A stretch of DNA of 64,000 nt from Streptacidiphilus pinicola. Lineage in GTDB: Bacteria; Actinomycetota; Actinomycetes; Streptomycetales; Streptomycetaceae. Numbering within the stretch: the first letter of the stretch is position 1; the number at the start of each line of letters is the position of its first letter. Below the pieces are notes generated by a model. It had not been told where the DNA came from and ran no database searches. It was given only the letters and a program-made list of their open reading frames with translations. The position numbers and the translations under genes are program-made. This document shows positions 18,016-26,870 of this stretch, one piece after another. The DNA lies in assembly GCF_003258295.1 (NCBI RefSeq), contig NZ_QKYN01000077.1, positions 1-64,000 on the forward strand, in the 5' to 3' direction.

Positions 18016-19886
18016 CTGGCGCCGTGCGCAGGAGACAGCCGCTCCAGCGCCGACCTCGCGGCGCGGGCAATGTGCTCGTCTATCCGGAGTTCCTCGTCCT
18101 CGTCGCCCGTGTTCACCCCGATCCGTGTGCAACGGTGCGCCAACGCTTCGATTACGGGAACCACCTGTTGAGCGAACGGACCCATGTCGCCGAGCAGAGC
18201 GCAGGTCTCCAGGCCGAACACGTCGTCGGTGAGGTAGTCCGGTAGGAGGTCGAGGAGCAGGGGCGCGACGCCCGGGCCCTGCACATTCCAGAGCAGGCGC
18301 ATCGCGCGTGGATGGAGACGCCTTGGGTCCTGCGCCATCCGGCTCAGCCGCTCCGCGTGCCGGGGTGCGAGTCCGCCATACAGGTGGAGGCGCTCCATCA
18401 GCGGCAGGACGCGGCGCATTGCCCGGACGGTGTCCGGGAGTTGGTCGAGCCGGCGCTCGGCGTGGGTGCGTTCTCCGGTCACCGCGAGGAGCACGGCCGC
18501 GCACGTGTCGGCCAGATCCTCCCGCTCGAGGCAGCGCAGCAGCGCCGGTGCGGCTGAGGAAGCCGCTGGTCCCAGAGCCGCGAGGACGTCAAGGGCCCGG
18601 CGGCGGACCCACGAGCGGCACGTCTGCGACGAAGACACCGACGTGTCCACCAGTGCCACGAGTTCGGGAACCAGTGGCGCGGCTGCCGCCCCCAGACTGA
18701 CGGCGGCGGCCAGGGCCCCAGCCAGCGGACAACCCGTGTGCCACCGGTTCTCGGGGCAGTGCTTGTCAGCCGCGCGAAGGGCCTCACGCGCAGCATCCAC
18801 CCACAACGCCGGGTCGGTGCTTGGCGGGATGACGCCCTCGACGGCCTCAACGAAACCGCGCGCCATGAAGCCTGTTCTCACGAGACCACTCAGTACAGCG
18901 GCAGCGCGTTGATCCCCCACCCGTCCGAGACCCATGGCAGCCTCGGTCCGAATCCCCGGGTCCTCCAGCACCGCGGCCAGAACGTCCACGCACAGCCGGG
19001 AGGCGTCCAGACTCGCACAGATACTGCTCACCGCCTCGCTGCGCACCCTGGCGTCGATGTCGCCGACAGCCGCGCTCAGAGGCAGGCAGAGCCGGTCGGG
19101 CGCGCCACGCCAACGGCGCAGCGCCCCACGGGCGATGTCAGCGCCGGCCAGGCGAGCGACCGAGGACGGGTGGGCGACGAGACGCGACGCCCAGCTGTAG
19201 GCCGCCTCCTCGCGGTCCTGCCGGACCAGCGCGAGCGACCACCACCAGCCGGGACGAACGGCAAGCTTGGAGCCTGGGCCTCCCAGGCGCTCTCCGGCCG
19301 ACGGCAGGCAGGACAGTGCGAGGTCCTCCCACATCGGCCACTGCTCCTCTGGAGCAACGCGGACCGCTGCGAGGGCTGCACGGAGTCGGACTGCTTCGTC
19401 CGGGTCGGTCCGCAGGCTTTCGGCGAGCGTGGTTGCCGCGTCGCCGGTGAGGTCCCCGTGCGAGCTGAACATTGCCTCCACGAGGGCGAGACGAGCCACC
19501 GGGTCAAGGGGCGAGTCCGGTTCCCGGACCATGTCGAGGGCGTGCTCCGGGTCGGCGGTCGCGAGGAGCCATGCCGCGCTGCGGCGGACGGTTCCGTCCG
19601 GATCAGCAAGGCACGATCGGGCATGCTCCGCGGCCACGTGCCAGGGTTGCGCACCCCAGCTCATGTCGTTCAGAAGCTGCAGGGTCCGGCAGCGGGCTTC
19701 GGCATCAGGATGCTCGCAGTAGCCGAAGAGCAGGCGGGCCACGGGGCCGTTGCGTTCTTCGCGCACGGCGGTGAACAGGGCGCTGCGGGCGTCACCGTAA
19801 GCGCTCCCCCTCGGGTCGGCGAGTGCGGCGGCAAGCCATGCGTCCACGAGTTGGTCCGGCTCGAAGGCCGTTCCGCCGGGGGTCAC
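18006..19886 (-). CDS. HEAT-repeat protein
   Basis: A 626-residue soluble protein from GTG 19886 built almost wholly of degenerate alpha-helical pairs of HEAT/PBS-lyase type, for example DPDGTVRRSAAWLLAT, DPDEAVRLRAALAAVR, DIDARVRSEAVSSICA and DPGIRTEAAMGLGRVGD. Such solenoids usually act as protein-binding scaffolds. No catalytic motif is apparent. The N-terminal lead is not preceded by a clear ribosome site, so a later start is possible. A SMI1/KNR4 gene lies 177 bases upstream on the same strand. HEAT-repeat, SMI1/KNR4 and DUF2199 proteins together resemble the loosely grouped accessory or immunity-type genes often seen in Streptomyces. Confidence 0.8.
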   Translation of the reverse strand: MTPGGTAFEPDQLVDAWLAAALADPRGSAYGDARSALFTAVREERNGPVARLLFGYCEHPDAEARCRTLQLLNDMSWGAQPWHVAAEHARSCLADPDGTVRRSAAWLLATADPEHALDMVREPDSPLDPVARLALVEAMFSSHGDLTGDAATTLAESLRTDPDEAVRLRAALAAVRVAPEEQWPMWEDLALSCLPSAGERLGGPGSKLAVRPGWWWSLALVRQDREEAAYSWASRLVAHPSSVARLAGADIARGALRRWRGAPDRLCLPLSAAVGDIDARVRSEAVSSICASLDASRLCVDVLAAVLEDPGIRTEAAMGLGRVGDQRAAAVLSGLVRTGFMARGFVEAVEGVIPPSTDPALWVDAAREALRAADKHCPENRWHTGCPLAGALAAAVSLGAAAAPLVPELVALVDTSVSSSQTCRSWVRRRALDVLAALGPAASSAAPALLRCLEREDLADTCAAVLLAVTGERTHAERRLDQLPDTVRAMRRVLPLMERLHLYGGLAPRHAERLSRMAQDPRRLHPRAMRLLWNVQGPGVAPLLLDLLPDYLTDDVFGLETCALLGDMGPFAQQVVPVIEALAHRCTRIGVNTGDEDEELRIDEHIARAARSALERLSPAHGASQC

Positions 19887-20063
19887 CGGCTGGAAAGGGC
19901 ACTGCCCTTCAACAGAGTCGTCATGCGGCCGATCATGTCCAGTCGACGCAGGTTCCGCAACCGGATTCGGGCTGCCCTGACGGTGAACAGGTGCCGGAGC
20001 GGTGCTCTGACCCGCACATTCTGCTCGCTGGCCTCCAATCGCTCGGCACGGGCAAGGTGTTGG

Positions 20064-20627
20064 TCAGGACCCGTCCTCGATGACGTCGCACCACGGCTTG
20101 CCTTCGGCCCAGTGACGAACCCAGCCGGCGAAGCCCGACTGGCCCGTGGTGCCGCCGAATTCGGCGCCGAAGGGAGAGGCCCCCTCGCCGCAGATGAACC
20201 AGACGTGACCGCGGTGCTCGCCGGTCACGATCAGATGCCAGTTCATTCCGCATCCGTCGGTCCCCAGGACGATGGAGCCGTTCAGGAAGACAGCGTCCGT
20301 GTCGGGTTCCTCCTCGTCCTCCTCCCATACCCATCGTTCGGTGAGCGGGAAGGGGATACTCAGGTCGCGCTCTGCGAGGGCGTCCGGCCAGTCGGCGGGC
20401 AGGTCGCCGATCGGGAGGATCCCGTCGTAGTCGGTGGGGCCGAGCGATGTGCCGTCGGTGATCTCGGCGACGAAGGTCCGGTAGGGCTCGGGCAGCACGA
20501 CACCGTTGTGTGCCTCGAAGGCGTGGACCGCCTCCCAGCCGAGAGCATCTTCCGGCCCGCCGTCCCCGAACTCCTCTCGGAGCAACTGCAGGTCGACCGG
20601 GGAGGCGTGTTCGGTGTTCAGGGTCAT
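20064..20627 (-). CDS. SMI1/KNR4 (SUKH) family protein
   Basis: This 187-residue protein shows the SUKH-fold signature: a helical N-terminus, then LPEPYRTFVAEITDG, an acidic stretch EEDEEEPDTD, and the core strands GTDGCGMNWHLIVTGEHRGHVWFICGEGASPF. SUKH proteins include toxin-immunity proteins. No toxin gene is adjacent, so the role here could be immunity to an exogenous toxin or something unrelated. Its ATG at 20,627 overlaps the stop of the DUF2199 gene (ATGA), so the two form an operon. Confidence 0.85.
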   Translation of the reverse strand: MTLNTEHASPVDLQLLREEFGDGGPEDALGWEAVHAFEAHNGVVLPEPYRTFVAEITDGTSLGPTDYDGILPIGDLPADWPDALAERDLSIPFPLTERWVWEEDEEEPDTDAVFLNGSIVLGTDGCGMNWHLIVTGEHRGHVWFICGEGASPFGAEFGGTTGQSGFAGWVRHWAEGKPWCDVIEDGS

Positions 20628-21544
20628 CGGGTGGTTTCCTCTCCGTCCTCAACGCGGATGGAGCGCCAGACGTGCTTAGCCCACGCCAGGTCCACGGTCT
20701 CGTCGAAGACGCAGCCGGTGACCAAGGCCGCGCCAGGCACCACGACAAAGCCGTAGAGCGTGTGCTGCTCCTTGCCCTCCCGCACGGTGGTCGTCCAGAA
20801 CGCATGCCGCAGGCAGCCCGGTTCGCGCTCAGTGAGCTGCTGCTCGGCCGGTACGGACGGGGCGCCCTGGAGAAGCGCGGCGAGCTGGGCTTCAAGGTCG
20901 GCGTCCGGCTCGCGCCGCGTCAGGGCGTCGAGGAAGACCGTGCGGCCCGGGCCATGGAAACGGTGGCTGCCGTCGACGACTCGGCCTTGTAGGCCGGGTG
21001 TGCGCTCCATGGACCAGCGCCCGTCGACGCGGGTGCGAACGGCCACCGGAAGCGCGTGGCCGAAGCGGCTCAGGACGTAGTCGCGGTCCCATTCCTCGGT
21101 CAGGATCTCGGAGACGGCCGTGCTGTCCGCCGCCGTCACATACGGGATCTCGCCCTCGTTCAGGACGGTGGCGGTGACCCGCGCGTCTTGGAGGCGGTCC
21201 TGCCAGGGGCGGGTGGCGTTCGCCAGGGTTCCCTCGAACACCAGGTCGCGATAGGCGGGGGTCTCCCACGCCTCCGCGGCGCGGGCGAGGTCGGCGTCGG
21301 TGATCCGCAGCCAGGTGCCTATCACCAGCTCGATCCCGTCCGTGAGGCGGACCGGCAGCAGGCAACGGACGAAGGAGCCGTGCCCGTCTGCCTGCAGCAG
21401 GGCCTGCAGGTCCGCCGGGTGCCGTCGGCCCTGCTCGTCACCGCCGAACACGGCGTCCGGGAGGCCGAATCTGACATCGATGCGCTTGTCGTCCGGCGTG
21501 GGAGCGCCGCAGCAGGAGCAAGCTGGTACTGGATGGCTGATCAC
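20624..21544 (-). CDS. DUF2199 domain protein
   Basis: The conserved N-terminus VPACSCCGAPTPDDKRIDVRFGLPDAVF, with its C-S-C-C zinc-like cluster, followed by GSFVRCLLPVRLTDGIELVIGTW, is the DUF2199 signature. A C-terminal part of about 150 residues continues beyond the usual domain. I use GTG 21544, just before the conserved Cys; ATG 21592 is an alternative with 16 extra residues. Function of the family is unknown. The gene is divergent from the rightward truncated gene at 21,670 and runs into the SMI1/KNR4 gene. Confidence 0.75.
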   Translation of the reverse strand: MISHPVPACSCCGAPTPDDKRIDVRFGLPDAVFGGDEQGRRHPADLQALLQADGHGSFVRCLLPVRLTDGIELVIGTWLRITDADLARAAEAWETPAYRDLVFEGTLANATRPWQDRLQDARVTATVLNEGEIPYVTAADSTAVSEILTEEWDRDYVLSRFGHALPVAVRTRVDGRWSMERTPGLQGRVVDGSHRFHGPGRTVFLDALTRREPDADLEAQLAALLQGAPSVPAEQQLTEREPGCLRHAFWTTTVREGKEQHTLYGFVVVPGAALVTGCVFDETVDLAWAKHVWRSIRVEDGEETTR

Positions 21545-21669
21545 GGCGCGCAGCCTAGCCGGACCCGCTGACACCGAAGCACGGAGCGCCATGCGCGGTC
21601 CGAAAACCCCTTGCGGCCAGTCGGCCTGCTTGGTGGGATGCGGGGGTTTCGGCGGTGGGAGGGGACGGC

Positions 21670-22453
21670 TTGGCGGTGTTCGGGTGTGCCGGCTGTGGCG
21701 CGGTGCTGACCGCGGCGGTGTCGGAGGTGGCGTTGCCAATCCACCTGGCCAGCACGCATTGGGAGACGTTGCACCCGCCTCTGCTGGAGTCTGGTACGTA
21801 TGCCGTCGACCCCGAGCCGTATGGGCCCCCGTGGCAGCAGTGGGACGAGGTCGGGGCGCGCGAGGCGGCGGAGCGGGGGCGTTTCGCGCCGTTCGGCGCG
21901 CTGTCCGACGGGCCGTCGGGCACTGTCCTCCTCGCGCCCGGCGACCTGCGCGGCACCCGGCTGATCCTGGAACGGGCCGGCGGCTACTGCATGGGAATCG
22001 ACGGGAGAGACGGGCCGAACCTTGCCTGCCTGGGCTGCGATCTGCCGGTCGGCACGAGGATGGACGACTGCGGGTGCTGGCAGGTGGTCCGGCTCGTCCC
22101 GCAAGCGGTGGTGCGGCTGCCCGGCCCACCGGAGCGGCCGGTCATGGACTGGACGGAACTGCTGGCCGCTGGCGCGCTGTGGCACCGGCTGAGCAAGTAC
22201 CGGGACGTCCCGGCGGGCGTCGCTCTCGCCCAGGTCGTGGTGGCCGCCGGGGACACGGCGGTCGAGGTGTCGCCCGGGCCGGTCGCCGAACTCCTCGGCC
22301 GGGCGCTCGGCGCGCTGCAACCCACCGGGGAAAGCGCGAAGCGGCTCGACCTGGCGGGGCCAGGATTCGGCGAGCCAGCCGCCGACCTGGTGCTGGTGCC
22401 GGTCCACCCAGAGACCGGAGACATCTGGCAGCCGCACTGCGGGGCGGTGCCGA
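21670..22453 (+). pseudogene. Conserved actinomycete hypothetical protein, 3' end lost at an IS junction
   Basis: From TTG 21670, five bases after GGAGGGG (GTG 21676 is also possible), the frame encodes a protein with paired Cys motifs (FGCAGCGAVL, NLACLGCDLPVGTRMDDCGCW) typical of a streptomycete family of unknown function whose N-terminal half binds metal. It keeps a good match to the expected pattern to the phrase PVHPETGDIWQP. Shortly after, near 22,450, the sequence switches to the transposase gene of an IS3-type element on the other strand, and the remaining codons are nonsense. The C-terminal third is therefore missing and the protein is probably non-functional. Confidence 0.6.
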
Positions 22454-22454
22454 T

Positions 22455-23017
22455 TCGATCGCGGCGATGTAGTCGTGCTGGTTCGCGGTGGGCGACACGT
22501 GCCAGCCGAGCTCGTACTTCGACCAGTAGTCCCGGCAGCCCGCAAGCCGCCAGATGCCGCCGCCGGTCGTCTCGAACTCGGAGAAGTCGAGCTGCCAGAC
22601 CTGGTTCGGGCCAGTCGGCTCGGTCGCGAAGGCGGCATTGCGGCGGGCGGCGAGCTGGCGCCGTTCCCGCTGGTAGTTCGCCTCCAGGAGCAGGCCCTCG
22701 TCCCGCAACAGCCGCAGCACGGTCGCCTGGGAGACGCGGTGGCCGTCGTGGCGGCACATCGCCCACACCTTGCGGTGGCCCCAGGCCGAGTGCGCGAGCG
22801 CGTGTCGGCGGGCGGTCTCCCGGACGCTCTCGCGAGCCGGGCGCGGCCACGGTCCTCTGGCCTGCGCGCCCTGGCGGCCGCGGGCCTGGTGGCGACGCCA
22901 GGTCCGCTCGGGCACGCCGATGAGCCGGCAGAACCTCGCGGTCGGCATGCCCGCCTCGGTGCGGATCACCTCGAGGTCCTCGAAGGGCCCAGCCGGCCCT
23001 CCGCGGACTTCTTCCAC
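22455..23017 (-). pseudogene. IS3-type transposase OrfB, truncated
   Basis: The frame reads from the orfA overlap into an HTH region (MPTARFCRLIGVPERTWRRH) and the DDE integrase core start NQVWQLDFSEFET, where the D of QLDF is the first catalytic acid. It ends at YIAAIES (about 22,455), well before the second Asp and final Glu. Codons beyond that belong to the disrupted neighbouring gene read antisense. The protein is about 185 residues where about 280-300 would be normal, so it is non-functional. Confidence 0.75.
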
Positions 23018-23280
23018 ACCCGCAGCTCGACTGCCGCCTCACCCAGTGCCTGGGTCAAGTCGGCGACCTGGGCTTCGAGTTGCTGTTCCCGGGTGCTGGG
23101 GCCGGACTTGCCCGCGAGGCCGGCCCGGCTGGACTCCAGGAACTGGCGCTTCCAGGTCCCGATCGACTGCTCGGACACCTTCGCCCGCCGCGCGGCCTCA
23201 GCGACGGTCATCTCACCGGCCAGGATCGACAGCACGATCCGGACCTTCTCCTCCGGCGGCAGTGCCGGTGGCCTCACCAT
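22966..23280 (-). CDS. IS3-type transposase OrfA
   Basis: 104 residues from ATG 23280. The N-terminal half is a helix-turn-helix of the IS3 OrfA type (EEKVRIVLSILAGEMTVAEAARRAKVSEQSIGTWK) followed by a leucine-rich coiled coil (EQQLEAQVADLTQALGEAAVELRVWK). It overlaps the orfB frame by about 50 bases in another phase, as expected for programmed -1 frameshifting to make the OrfAB transposase. The DNA-binding part is intact but lacks a working catalytic partner here. Confidence 0.8.
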   Translation of the reverse strand: MVRPPALPPEEKVRIVLSILAGEMTVAEAARRAKVSEQSIGTWKRQFLESSRAGLAGKSGPSTREQQLEAQVADLTQALGEAAVELRVWKKSAEGRLGPSRTSR

Positions 23281-23497
23281 GATCGATCAGGCTCCTTCAA
23301 GCAGCAGGACCCGCAACAAACGAGCCCTGCCACAAAGTCTGACGCGCGACAGGACTACCCCCGGCCGCCAAAACCAGACAGCACCCAACAGGCCTGCGCA
23401 GCTTGAACCAGCAGGTCAGCACCCCGCAGTCGCGCGGGTAGCAGCACCGGTCGCCTCAGCAGGGCCCCACCTCGCACCCATCACAAACCGACAAAGC

Positions 23498-23531
23498 AAA
23501 AGGCGGCCAACTCGCGAAGGGTCAACCGCCT
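23498..23531 (-). terminator. Possible rho-independent terminator beside the second tRNA-Lys remnant
   Basis: Read leftward, AGGCGG pairs with CCGCCT and is followed by TTTTGCTTTG. The stem is only six bases, so it is weaker than the terminator at 14,232. It lies 31 bases downstream of the second tRNA 3'-end copy, the same relative place as at the first copy. Confidence 0.45.
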
Positions 23532-23562
23532 GATCAGGCTGCCACTTGGGCAATCTGTGCTT

Positions 23563-23607
23563 TGTGCGCCGCCAGGGACGCGAACCCCGGACCCGCTGAT
23601 CAAGAGC
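23563..23607 (-). other. Second, degenerate tRNA-Lys 3'-half copy (attachment-site-like)
   Basis: Over about 42 bases this copies the 14,293-14,338 remnant in the same orientation, with three substitutions (one in the T-loop, one in the anticodon loop region, one next to it). It again lacks the 5' half of a tRNA. It may be the right end of a first element or the left end of a second element inserted in tandem at the same tRNA-Lys locus. The mutations mean it could no longer serve as a tRNA and suggest an older junction. Confidence 0.75.
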
Positions 23608-23710
23608 GCGCACGTCTGGCGCCAGCTGCCCCGCTCGCGAGCCGCTCGCGAGTCGACGACAATTGAATCCGCAGGGCGTGCATGAAGAACAGTTCAAATT
23701 GGGGGCAATC

Positions 23711-25435
23711 ATGAAGTTCAACAAGCTTGCCCCTGGGTTGGAGTTCATCTACCAAGAGTTCCTAGCGCACGGGGCCGAAGGTGCGGCGCGGGAGGCGGAA
23801 CTGTGTGGCCTCACTGGAGTGGACACCACGGCCAGAATGCCTCGCATGCATGTCTTCCTGGAGTTCATCCCGGAAGCCAGGCTGAGCAACCTCAAGGACC
23901 ACGGTGCAGTCCTGCATGCCGGGGGTGGATGTGTGCGAACAGCAACCGTTCCACTCGAGAGCTTGGCTGACCTGAGTGACGATCCAGAGATCGAATACAT
24001 CGCCCCTTCTCATCAAGTGCATGCTTGTATCGATGTTGCGGCCGTGAGCATAGGCATCGACCTGATGAGAGCTCGATGGGGGAACGGCATCGGAAATGGC
24101 GAAGGCGTACTCATAGGAATTATCGACACAGGCATTGACCCGACACACCGCGCATTTTCTGGCCGCATTGATCGGATCTGGGACCAGACCCTGCCCGGAA
24201 AAGGTTTGCCGGAAGGTAACTTCGGTGAAGAACTACTCGGTGACGGAATCCTCAAATCAACAGATTCGCAAGGACACGGCACTCACGTCGCCGGAATCGC
24301 TGCCGGACAGGACTCACAGTTCATGGGAGTGGCCCCGGCAGCACACATAATCGTTGTCAAGGCCCTGCCCGGGACGTTGGGCCTGTCCGCAGGAATCAAC
24401 TACGTCTTTCGCATTGCAGGACAACTCGACATGCCGGCCGTAGTCAATGTGAGCTGGGGAAGTCATGGCGACGCCCATGACGGAACTGACCCGCTCTCCC
24501 GGATGATCGACTACTGGGCCCGGCCAGGCCGGATCGTGTGCTGTGCCGCAGGCAACGAAGGACAACGCGACATTCACGCAGGCGTGGATATCTCTCCGGG
24601 AAGTTCTGAGGAAATCGCAGTACAGTCTGACGCTCTCCCAATCAACATAGAGGCCTGGTGCGCGGCGGAGGCTCAACTTAGGATGAGCGTCGTCTCTCCG
24701 TCTGGACAGGCGACACCTGTCGAACCACTCGCCCCAGCCCCCGCGAAAGATCCATACACGCTTCCCGAAGGCCGTGCGCGTCTGGTGACCAGGAAGGATC
24801 CGGGGAACCAACACCATCACATGAAGGTCTCAATCCGCCCAACGTCGGCGAGGCCGGGGTACCAGTGGCGGCTACACCTGGAGAACGTTGGAACCGAGGC
24901 GGTCTATGTCGATGCATGGCTGGCCAATGTCAGGGAAGTCCGTGAAGATGTGAGGTTCATCGGGCCTGGCGTAGTCCGCGGAATGCGAATCGGTTCCCCA
25001 GGAGCGGCAACATCCGCCATCACGGTCGCTAGCTACACCACCCGAACGAGTTGGCGTTGTCAGGATGGTTGCGAGAAGAGCCTTCCGCTGACCCCCGGGG
25101 CGATCTCCGACTTCAGCAGTGACGGACCTCGACGCGACGGGGCACCGAAACCAGACCTCGCCGCACCGGGCGCGATGATCATTTCATGCCGGTCGCACGC
25201 TTACACGGCCACGACGGACTGGCTCATCGACGACGACTACATGATCATGGGTGGAACCAGCATGGCATGCCCCTTTGTCGCCGGGCTTGCTGCACTTATG
25301 CTGGAGCGCCAGCCGTCCCTTGATCCCCTGCAACTGAAGGAGATCATGAGGGTGCACTGCGTCAGAGCGGGGCATACCCCAGATGACTTCGACACGAAGT
25401 GGGGCTTCGGCCTAATCGATGCCTCCTACCTCTAG
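23711..25435 (+). CDS. Subtilisin-like serine protease (S8), no signal peptide
   Basis: 574 residues from ATG 23711, nine bases after a GGGGG run. Residues 46-100 form an I9-like propeptide (MHVFLEFIPEARLSNL ... DPEIEYIAP). The catalytic domain has Asp139 in IGIIDTGID, His189 in DSQGHGTHVAG, the oxyanion Asn in CCAAGNEG and Ser517 in GGTSMACPFVAG. An insert between the His and Ser blocks (about residues 310-430) forms a beta-rich domain. No secretion signal or membrane helix is seen, so it probably acts in the cytosol. Downstream are a small inhibitor-like gene and a Pepco/Trypco-like gene, which suggests a controlled intracellular effector. The GC content is lower than in neighbouring genes. 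Confidence 0.9.
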   Translation: MKFNKLAPGLEFIYQEFLAHGAEGAAREAELCGLTGVDTTARMPRMHVFLEFIPEARLSNLKDHGAVLHAGGGCVRTATVPLESLADLSDDPEIEYIAPSHQVHACIDVAAVSIGIDLMRARWGNGIGNGEGVLIGIIDTGIDPTHRAFSGRIDRIWDQTLPGKGLPEGNFGEELLGDGILKSTDSQGHGTHVAGIAAGQDSQFMGVAPAAHIIVVKALPGTLGLSAGINYVFRIAGQLDMPAVVNVSWGSHGDAHDGTDPLSRMIDYWARPGRIVCCAAGNEGQRDIHAGVDISPGSSEEIAVQSDALPINIEAWCAAEAQLRMSVVSPSGQATPVEPLAPAPAKDPYTLPEGRARLVTRKDPGNQHHHMKVSIRPTSARPGYQWRLHLENVGTEAVYVDAWLANVREVREDVRFIGPGVVRGMRIGSPGAATSAITVASYTTRTSWRCQDGCEKSLPLTPGAISDFSSDGPRRDGAPKPDLAAPGAMIISCRSHAYTATTDWLIDDDYMIMGGTSMACPFVAGLAALMLERQPSLDPLQLKEIMRVHCVRAGHTPDDFDTKWGFGLIDASYL

Positions 25436-25446
25436 GGGTTTGTCAA

Positions 25447-25734
25447 GTGGACGAGCTCAAGATCGACGCGGACCTGCTGGAAGCGCTCGAGGCGCTGCCT
25501 GACGCCAGCGAGCAACGTCTTGCCGTCTTCATCCACCTGGCCGACGAGCCGACCAGCGAGGAACGCGAACTGCTTGCACACGTGGGCGCGGCAATGTTGC
25601 CTGCAAGCTCCACGACGACTTACGCGATGATGACCCCCCGCGACGTTAGAGCGCTCTCCGAGGAGCCTTGGGTCTTCGCCCTCACGCTCTCCACCCCGGT
25701 GCATCCGCTAGCTTCGAGCAGCTGGCTGGACTGA
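25447..25734 (+). CDS. Small I9-propeptide-like protein, candidate inhibitor of the adjacent subtilase
   Basis: 95 residues from GTG 25447, 11 bases after the protease stop. The core EQRLAVFIHLAD ... ERELLAHVGA ... TTTYAMMTPRDVRALSEEP-WVFALTLS follows the beta-alpha-beta-beta-alpha-beta order of subtilisin propeptides, and aligns with the protease's own N-terminal domain (MHVFLEFIPE ... VPLESLADLSDDPEIEYIA). It lacks a signal peptide and a protease domain. A free propeptide-like protein beside a protease would be a ready inhibitor or folding helper. The inference is structural; binding is unproven. Confidence 0.6.
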   Translation: MDELKIDADLLEALEALPDASEQRLAVFIHLADEPTSEERELLAHVGAAMLPASSTTTYAMMTPRDVRALSEEPWVFALTLSTPVHPLASSSWLD

Positions 25735-25895
25735 GTAGTCGTTCCGCGCCCCCACCACCAGCCGGAGCCTTCCCAACTGGCGCGCTTTCCCCCAATGGCC
25801 TAGCAATGCGTGAGCCTCGCCGCGGCTTGGGCATACTAGCCCCAGGCGCCAATGGGAAGCGCCTGCGAATGCCGCCTAGATAAGGGGATTCCTCT

Positions 25896-26312
25896 GTGAC
25901 TAGTCACGAAAAGCCCGTCAAGGCGAACACGGTGCCAATCATGGTCCCAATCTGGCAGAGTGTTCCGGAAGAGTCTTTTCCCGATATTGAAGACGACAAC
26001 TTGCCAGTCGATGTTCGCGCCTTTCACTTCGGGGGCGACAAAGGAAGTAGTTTTACAGAAAAAGCAATTCAGAAGACAATCGAACTCGCAGAGGTGCAAC
26101 TCGACGCCGAAAGTTACAACAGGATCTGTTCGCAGATCTTTACTCTGGCCATGGCGCAGGAGGCGGGGGAGTCTGATTCAGTTGAGCCTCGACGGAAGTT
26201 TCGAGTCGAGGAAATCACGGTGCGTCTCGGCGTTCACGCCAATGGCTCGCTGGCTTTCGTTGCCGAGGCAGGTATCGAGGCGGGTGTCGAGGTGACTTTC
26301 AAGCGCGCCTGA
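25896..26312 (+). CDS. Pepco/Trypco-like beta protein
   Basis: 138 residues from GTG 25896, behind AAGGGGA. The end reads KFRVEEITVRLGVHANGSLAFVAEAGIEAGVEVTFKR, a run of short strands like the C-terminal signature of the Trypco/Pepco (peptidase co-occurring) domains found with proteases in bacterial conflict systems. The first half is acidic, with an amphipathic helix near residues 54-75. Its GC content is clearly lower than the rest of the window. It is the third gene of the protease module. Whether it is a sensor, an inhibitor or a protease substrate is unknown. Confidence 0.5.
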   Translation: MTSHEKPVKANTVPIMVPIWQSVPEESFPDIEDDNLPVDVRAFHFGGDKGSSFTEKAIQKTIELAEVQLDAESYNRICSQIFTLAMAQEAGESDSVEPRRKFRVEEITVRLGVHANGSLAFVAEAGIEAGVEVTFKRA

Positions 26313-26313
26313 C

Positions 26314-26473
26314 TCCCCTTCCGACATCCTGGGGAGAGGTCCTCGGCGACGAAACCGTCGCCGCCATGATCGACCGACTCGTTCACCACGCCGAAGTCCA
26401 CTCCCTCAAAGGCGAGTCCTACCGCATGCGGGGACGCGAACTCGGACGCATCCCCACCGACGACAACGAATGA
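26314..26473 (+). mobile_element. IS21-family istB 3' remnant
   Basis: A frame reading LPTSWGEVLGDETVAAMIDRL followed by VHHAEVHSLKGESYRMRGRELGR to TGA 26471-26473 is the C-terminus of the IstB ATP-binding transposition helper. Nothing of the P-loop part or of istA is present. It abuts the Pepco-like gene directly and marks a past IS21 insertion or deletion. Confidence 0.75.
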
Positions 26474-26870
26474 CACACCATCCAGCGAGACTACGACTGG
26501 CCCACAAGTGGACCGCCGAGACCGGACCGTTTTCAGCGGTCGCCGACAGCTTCCCAGCGGTATTCCTTGACCGCCCACCGAGGCCGAGCGGATTGAACAC
26601 CAAGGTCCTCTCGTCGGCCGCCTGCAGTTCTTCGAGCGTCTTGAGGGTCATGTTGATCGTGGCCTTCCTGACCTTGCGTCGTAGCGGACCGGTCAGGATG
26701 GGGCTCATCAGCGCACTGACGCAGCCGGACTGACGCCCGCCGACACGATGCGCAAGAGCTCCTGACTGCCGCTGGCCGACGGCGGAGTCTGGATCGTGCT
26801 GCTGGACAGCTTCGACGAGGCGTTGGGGCAGGCTGCCCGTCGCGCTCCCTCCCGGTGTGTGCCGGCAACA
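26474..26870. other. Non-coding, degenerate DNA
   Basis: About 400 bases after the IS21 remnant. Several overlapping leftward open frames exist (for example one containing MTLKTLEELQAADERTLVF), but none has a ribosome site, a continuous domain or a recognised family. I regard it as decayed or insertion-derived sequence. Confidence 0.4.

Larger units (their letters stand above)
22455..23340 (-). mobile_element. IS3-family insertion sequence remnant
   Basis: Two overlapping leftward frames make the orfA/orfB pair of an IS3-type element. The orfB part stops at DYIAAIES near 22,455, so the second and third catalytic acidic residues of the DDE triad and one inverted terminal repeat have been lost. 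The other end lies somewhere right of 23,280, and no clear target duplication is visible. The element is an inactive fragment and has removed the 3' end of the neighbouring gene. Confidence 0.75.

Noticed and set aside
14293-23607. Calling either tRNA-Lys-like stretch a functional tRNA gene
   Set aside because: Neither has a 5' acceptor strand, D-arm or 5' anticodon stem; both are 3'-half remnants.
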